Source: Brevibacillus composti (GTDB lineage Bacteria > Bacillota > Bacilli > Brevibacillales > Brevibacillaceae). Taken from it: a stretch of DNA of 64,000 nucleotides. The stretch is taken from contig NZ_CP066308.1 in the NCBI RefSeq assembly GCF_016406105.1, forward strand, positions 631,501 through 695,500, in the 5' to 3' direction. Made by a program: the position numbers and the translations under genes. Under the pieces are notes generated by a model that had not been told where the DNA came from, did no database searches, and worked only from the letters and a program-made list of their open reading frames with translations. Positions 63,169-64,000 of this stretch are shown piece by piece (position 1 is the first letter of the stretch; every line of letters begins with the position of its first letter).

Positions 63169-63588
63169 ATGAAAAAGATGAATTTGCGGAATATGTATCC
63201 TTTTTTTAAGACGGATGTATGGGTCGATGTAGATGAAGAAGTTGCCCATGAAATCCGCCGCTTCGACTTGGAAGAAAGCGCCTACAGGCTGCGAACGTAT
63301 CGCCATCGGGCCTATTTTTCGCTTGATCGCAATGACGGGATTGAGCAGCATGTTTTATTTCTTTCGATTTCACCGGAGGAGTATTACGAGCGCAAACTTT
63401 CACGGCAGCAACTTTATGAAGCTATGTGCCAATTGCCGGTGAAATCCGCCAGACGGATCTATGCCCATTATTTCTTGGGCATGAGCAAAGTCGCTATTGC
63501 CAGAGCCGAGCATGTCGATGAGCGGGCGGTTCGTAAATCTATCCAAAGAGGCTTGAAACAAATGGAATACTTGCTCAAAAACATGTAA
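63169..63588 (+). CDS. Sigma-like region-4 HTH protein of conjugative elements
   Basis: 139 residues. Residues about 1-75 are a unit common in ICE regulators (VWVDVDEEVAHEIRRFDLEE, RLRTYRHRAYFSLDRND). Residues about 80-139 are a sigma-70 region-4-like HTH: LYEAMCQLPVKSARRIYAHY and GMSKVAIARAEHVDERAVRK. Proteins of this type control conjugative-element genes in Gram-positives. Its presence 14.8 kb beyond virB4 shows that element DNA resumes here. Confidence 0.85.
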   Translation: MKKMNLRNMYPFFKTDVWVDVDEEVAHEIRRFDLEESAYRLRTYRHRAYFSLDRNDGIEQHVLFLSISPEEYYERKLSRQQLYEAMCQLPVKSARRIYAHYFLGMSKVAIARAEHVDERAVRKSIQRGLKQMEYLLKNM

Positions 63589-63654
63589 TTGTTTCGTCGG
63601 AGGGTCCGATTTTCCTGCCAAAATGAACTGTTATATAGAGGACCATGTTCAGTC

Positions 63655-63684
63655 AGCGGCTGGTTGCAACCAGCCGCTCATTTT
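63655..63684 (+). terminator. Terminator after the sigma-like gene
   Basis: A perfect 10-bp stem (AGCGGCTGGT with ACCAGCCGCT, loop TGCA) followed by CATTTTCC. It may also lower expression of the next gene. Confidence 0.7.
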
Positions 63685-63705
63685 CCATGAAAGGGGTTTG
63701 TAGCG

Positions 63706-64000
63706 ATGCATTCGATTCGATTTCGAGATGAGGAACACGAGAGATTTTATGTTCAGATGCTGGATGAAAGGAAATGCAACGACGGGTACCATCGGGCACT
63801 TTTCTATACATTGGGCATTTCCCGGGAAACCAGAAGTTATATCCGCGATTTGTATGATTTTTCCAATAGCGGCATTAAGCCCGAAGGTCTTTCGGCCCCT
63901 TGGCAAACCGGCAGTTCCATTCGAGTGTGTCGGCTCGCCTTTAATTTATGGAACGGCTGGACCGAAGCAGGCGGCGAACGTTACTCCACTCCCCACGAAT
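63706..64000 (+). CDS. DUF6075-like protein, cut by the window end
   Basis: The first 98 residues of a gene that continues past 64000. RFRDEEHERFYVQMLDERKC, YHRALFYTLGISRETR and VCRLAFNLWNGW are the DUF6075 pattern. These proteins accompany sigma-like genes in ICEs and have no known function. AAGGGG lies about 11 bases upstream of ATG 63706. Confidence 0.75.
   Translation, partial: MHSIRFRDEEHERFYVQMLDERKCNDGYHRALFYTLGISRETRSYIRDLYDFSNSGIKPEGLSAPWQTGSSIRVCRLAFNLWNGWTEAGGERYSTPHE

Noticed and set aside
1-64000. CRISPR arrays, tRNA and rRNA genes
   Set aside because: No regularly spaced direct repeats, no cloverleaf-like sequence and no rRNA signature were found by eye; a covariance-model search would settle tRNA.

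Overview
The window looks like chromosomal DNA of a spore-forming Gram-positive of the Bacillales, most likely Paenibacillaceae. The grounds are strong GGAGG-type ribosome binding sites, ydaO-type c-di-AMP riboswitches, a Spo0E-like phosphatase, a copper-amine-oxidase-N-terminal stalk protein and Gram-positive VirB4/PrgI/PcfB-type conjugation genes. No tRNA, rRNA or CRISPR array was seen, and the genus cannot be fixed from sequence alone.

Region 1 (1-5.5 kb) is the edge of a prophage or its remnant: scaffold, major capsid protein, head-tail connector, two small head/neck proteins, a protein with an Ig-like domain, a SHOCT-like micro-protein and a large serine recombinase. Region 2 (5.6-9.8 kb) is accessory DNA: a frameshifted small gene, a convincing two-gene candidate defence pair on the minus strand (a DUF262/HNH GmrSD-like protein and a PD-(D/E)XK-like protein), and a cupin.

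Region 3 (9.8-48.4 kb) is the body of an integrative conjugative element (ICE) with higher GC than its flanks. It starts with ParA/ParB. A Tad-like pilus/secretion operon follows: CpaB-like SAF protein, two degenerate TadZ-like ATPases, a membrane-anchored TadA/CpaF ATPase, a fused TadB-TadC platform and four pilin-like or exported proteins. The operon continues into a stalk-domain protein and a 1,272-residue exported protein. Next come a duplicated and partly decayed gene pair, a 2,427-residue methylase-helicase with a tnpV-like gene nested in another frame, and a TOPRIM primase-like protein. A toxin-antitoxin pair, a candidate oriT, MobC, a relaxase, PcfB, an ArdC/ImmA-like protein, VirD4, a VirB2-like pilin, a TrbL-like protein, an XRE repressor with a perfect operator, a Spo0E-like protein, PrgI and VirB4 complete the conjugation part.

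Region 4 (48.4-61.8 kb) is a potassium/c-di-AMP module. A c-di-AMP riboswitch precedes a three-gene minus-strand operon (enolase-like fragment, DUF2294/MpsC-like, aspartokinase). KdpDE reads divergently from a plus-strand operon led by two tandem c-di-AMP riboswitches: an unknown 136-residue protein, a 36-residue membrane peptide, kdpF, kdpA, kdpB, kdpC and a protein with two tandem KdpD sensor halves. The KdpD kinase in the window lacks that sensor half, so KdpD is split. Region 5 (61.9-64 kb) has an alpha/beta hydrolase lacking the usual catalytic His, then a sigma-like protein and a DUF6075-like gene typical of ICEs. This suggests that the mobile element continues to the right and that kdp/lysC may be its cargo.

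The most unusual features are the Tad-like apparatus sharing an ICE with a type IV secretion system, the double-sensor split KdpD with tandem riboswitches, the nested tnpV, and the DUF262/PD-(D/E)XK pair.
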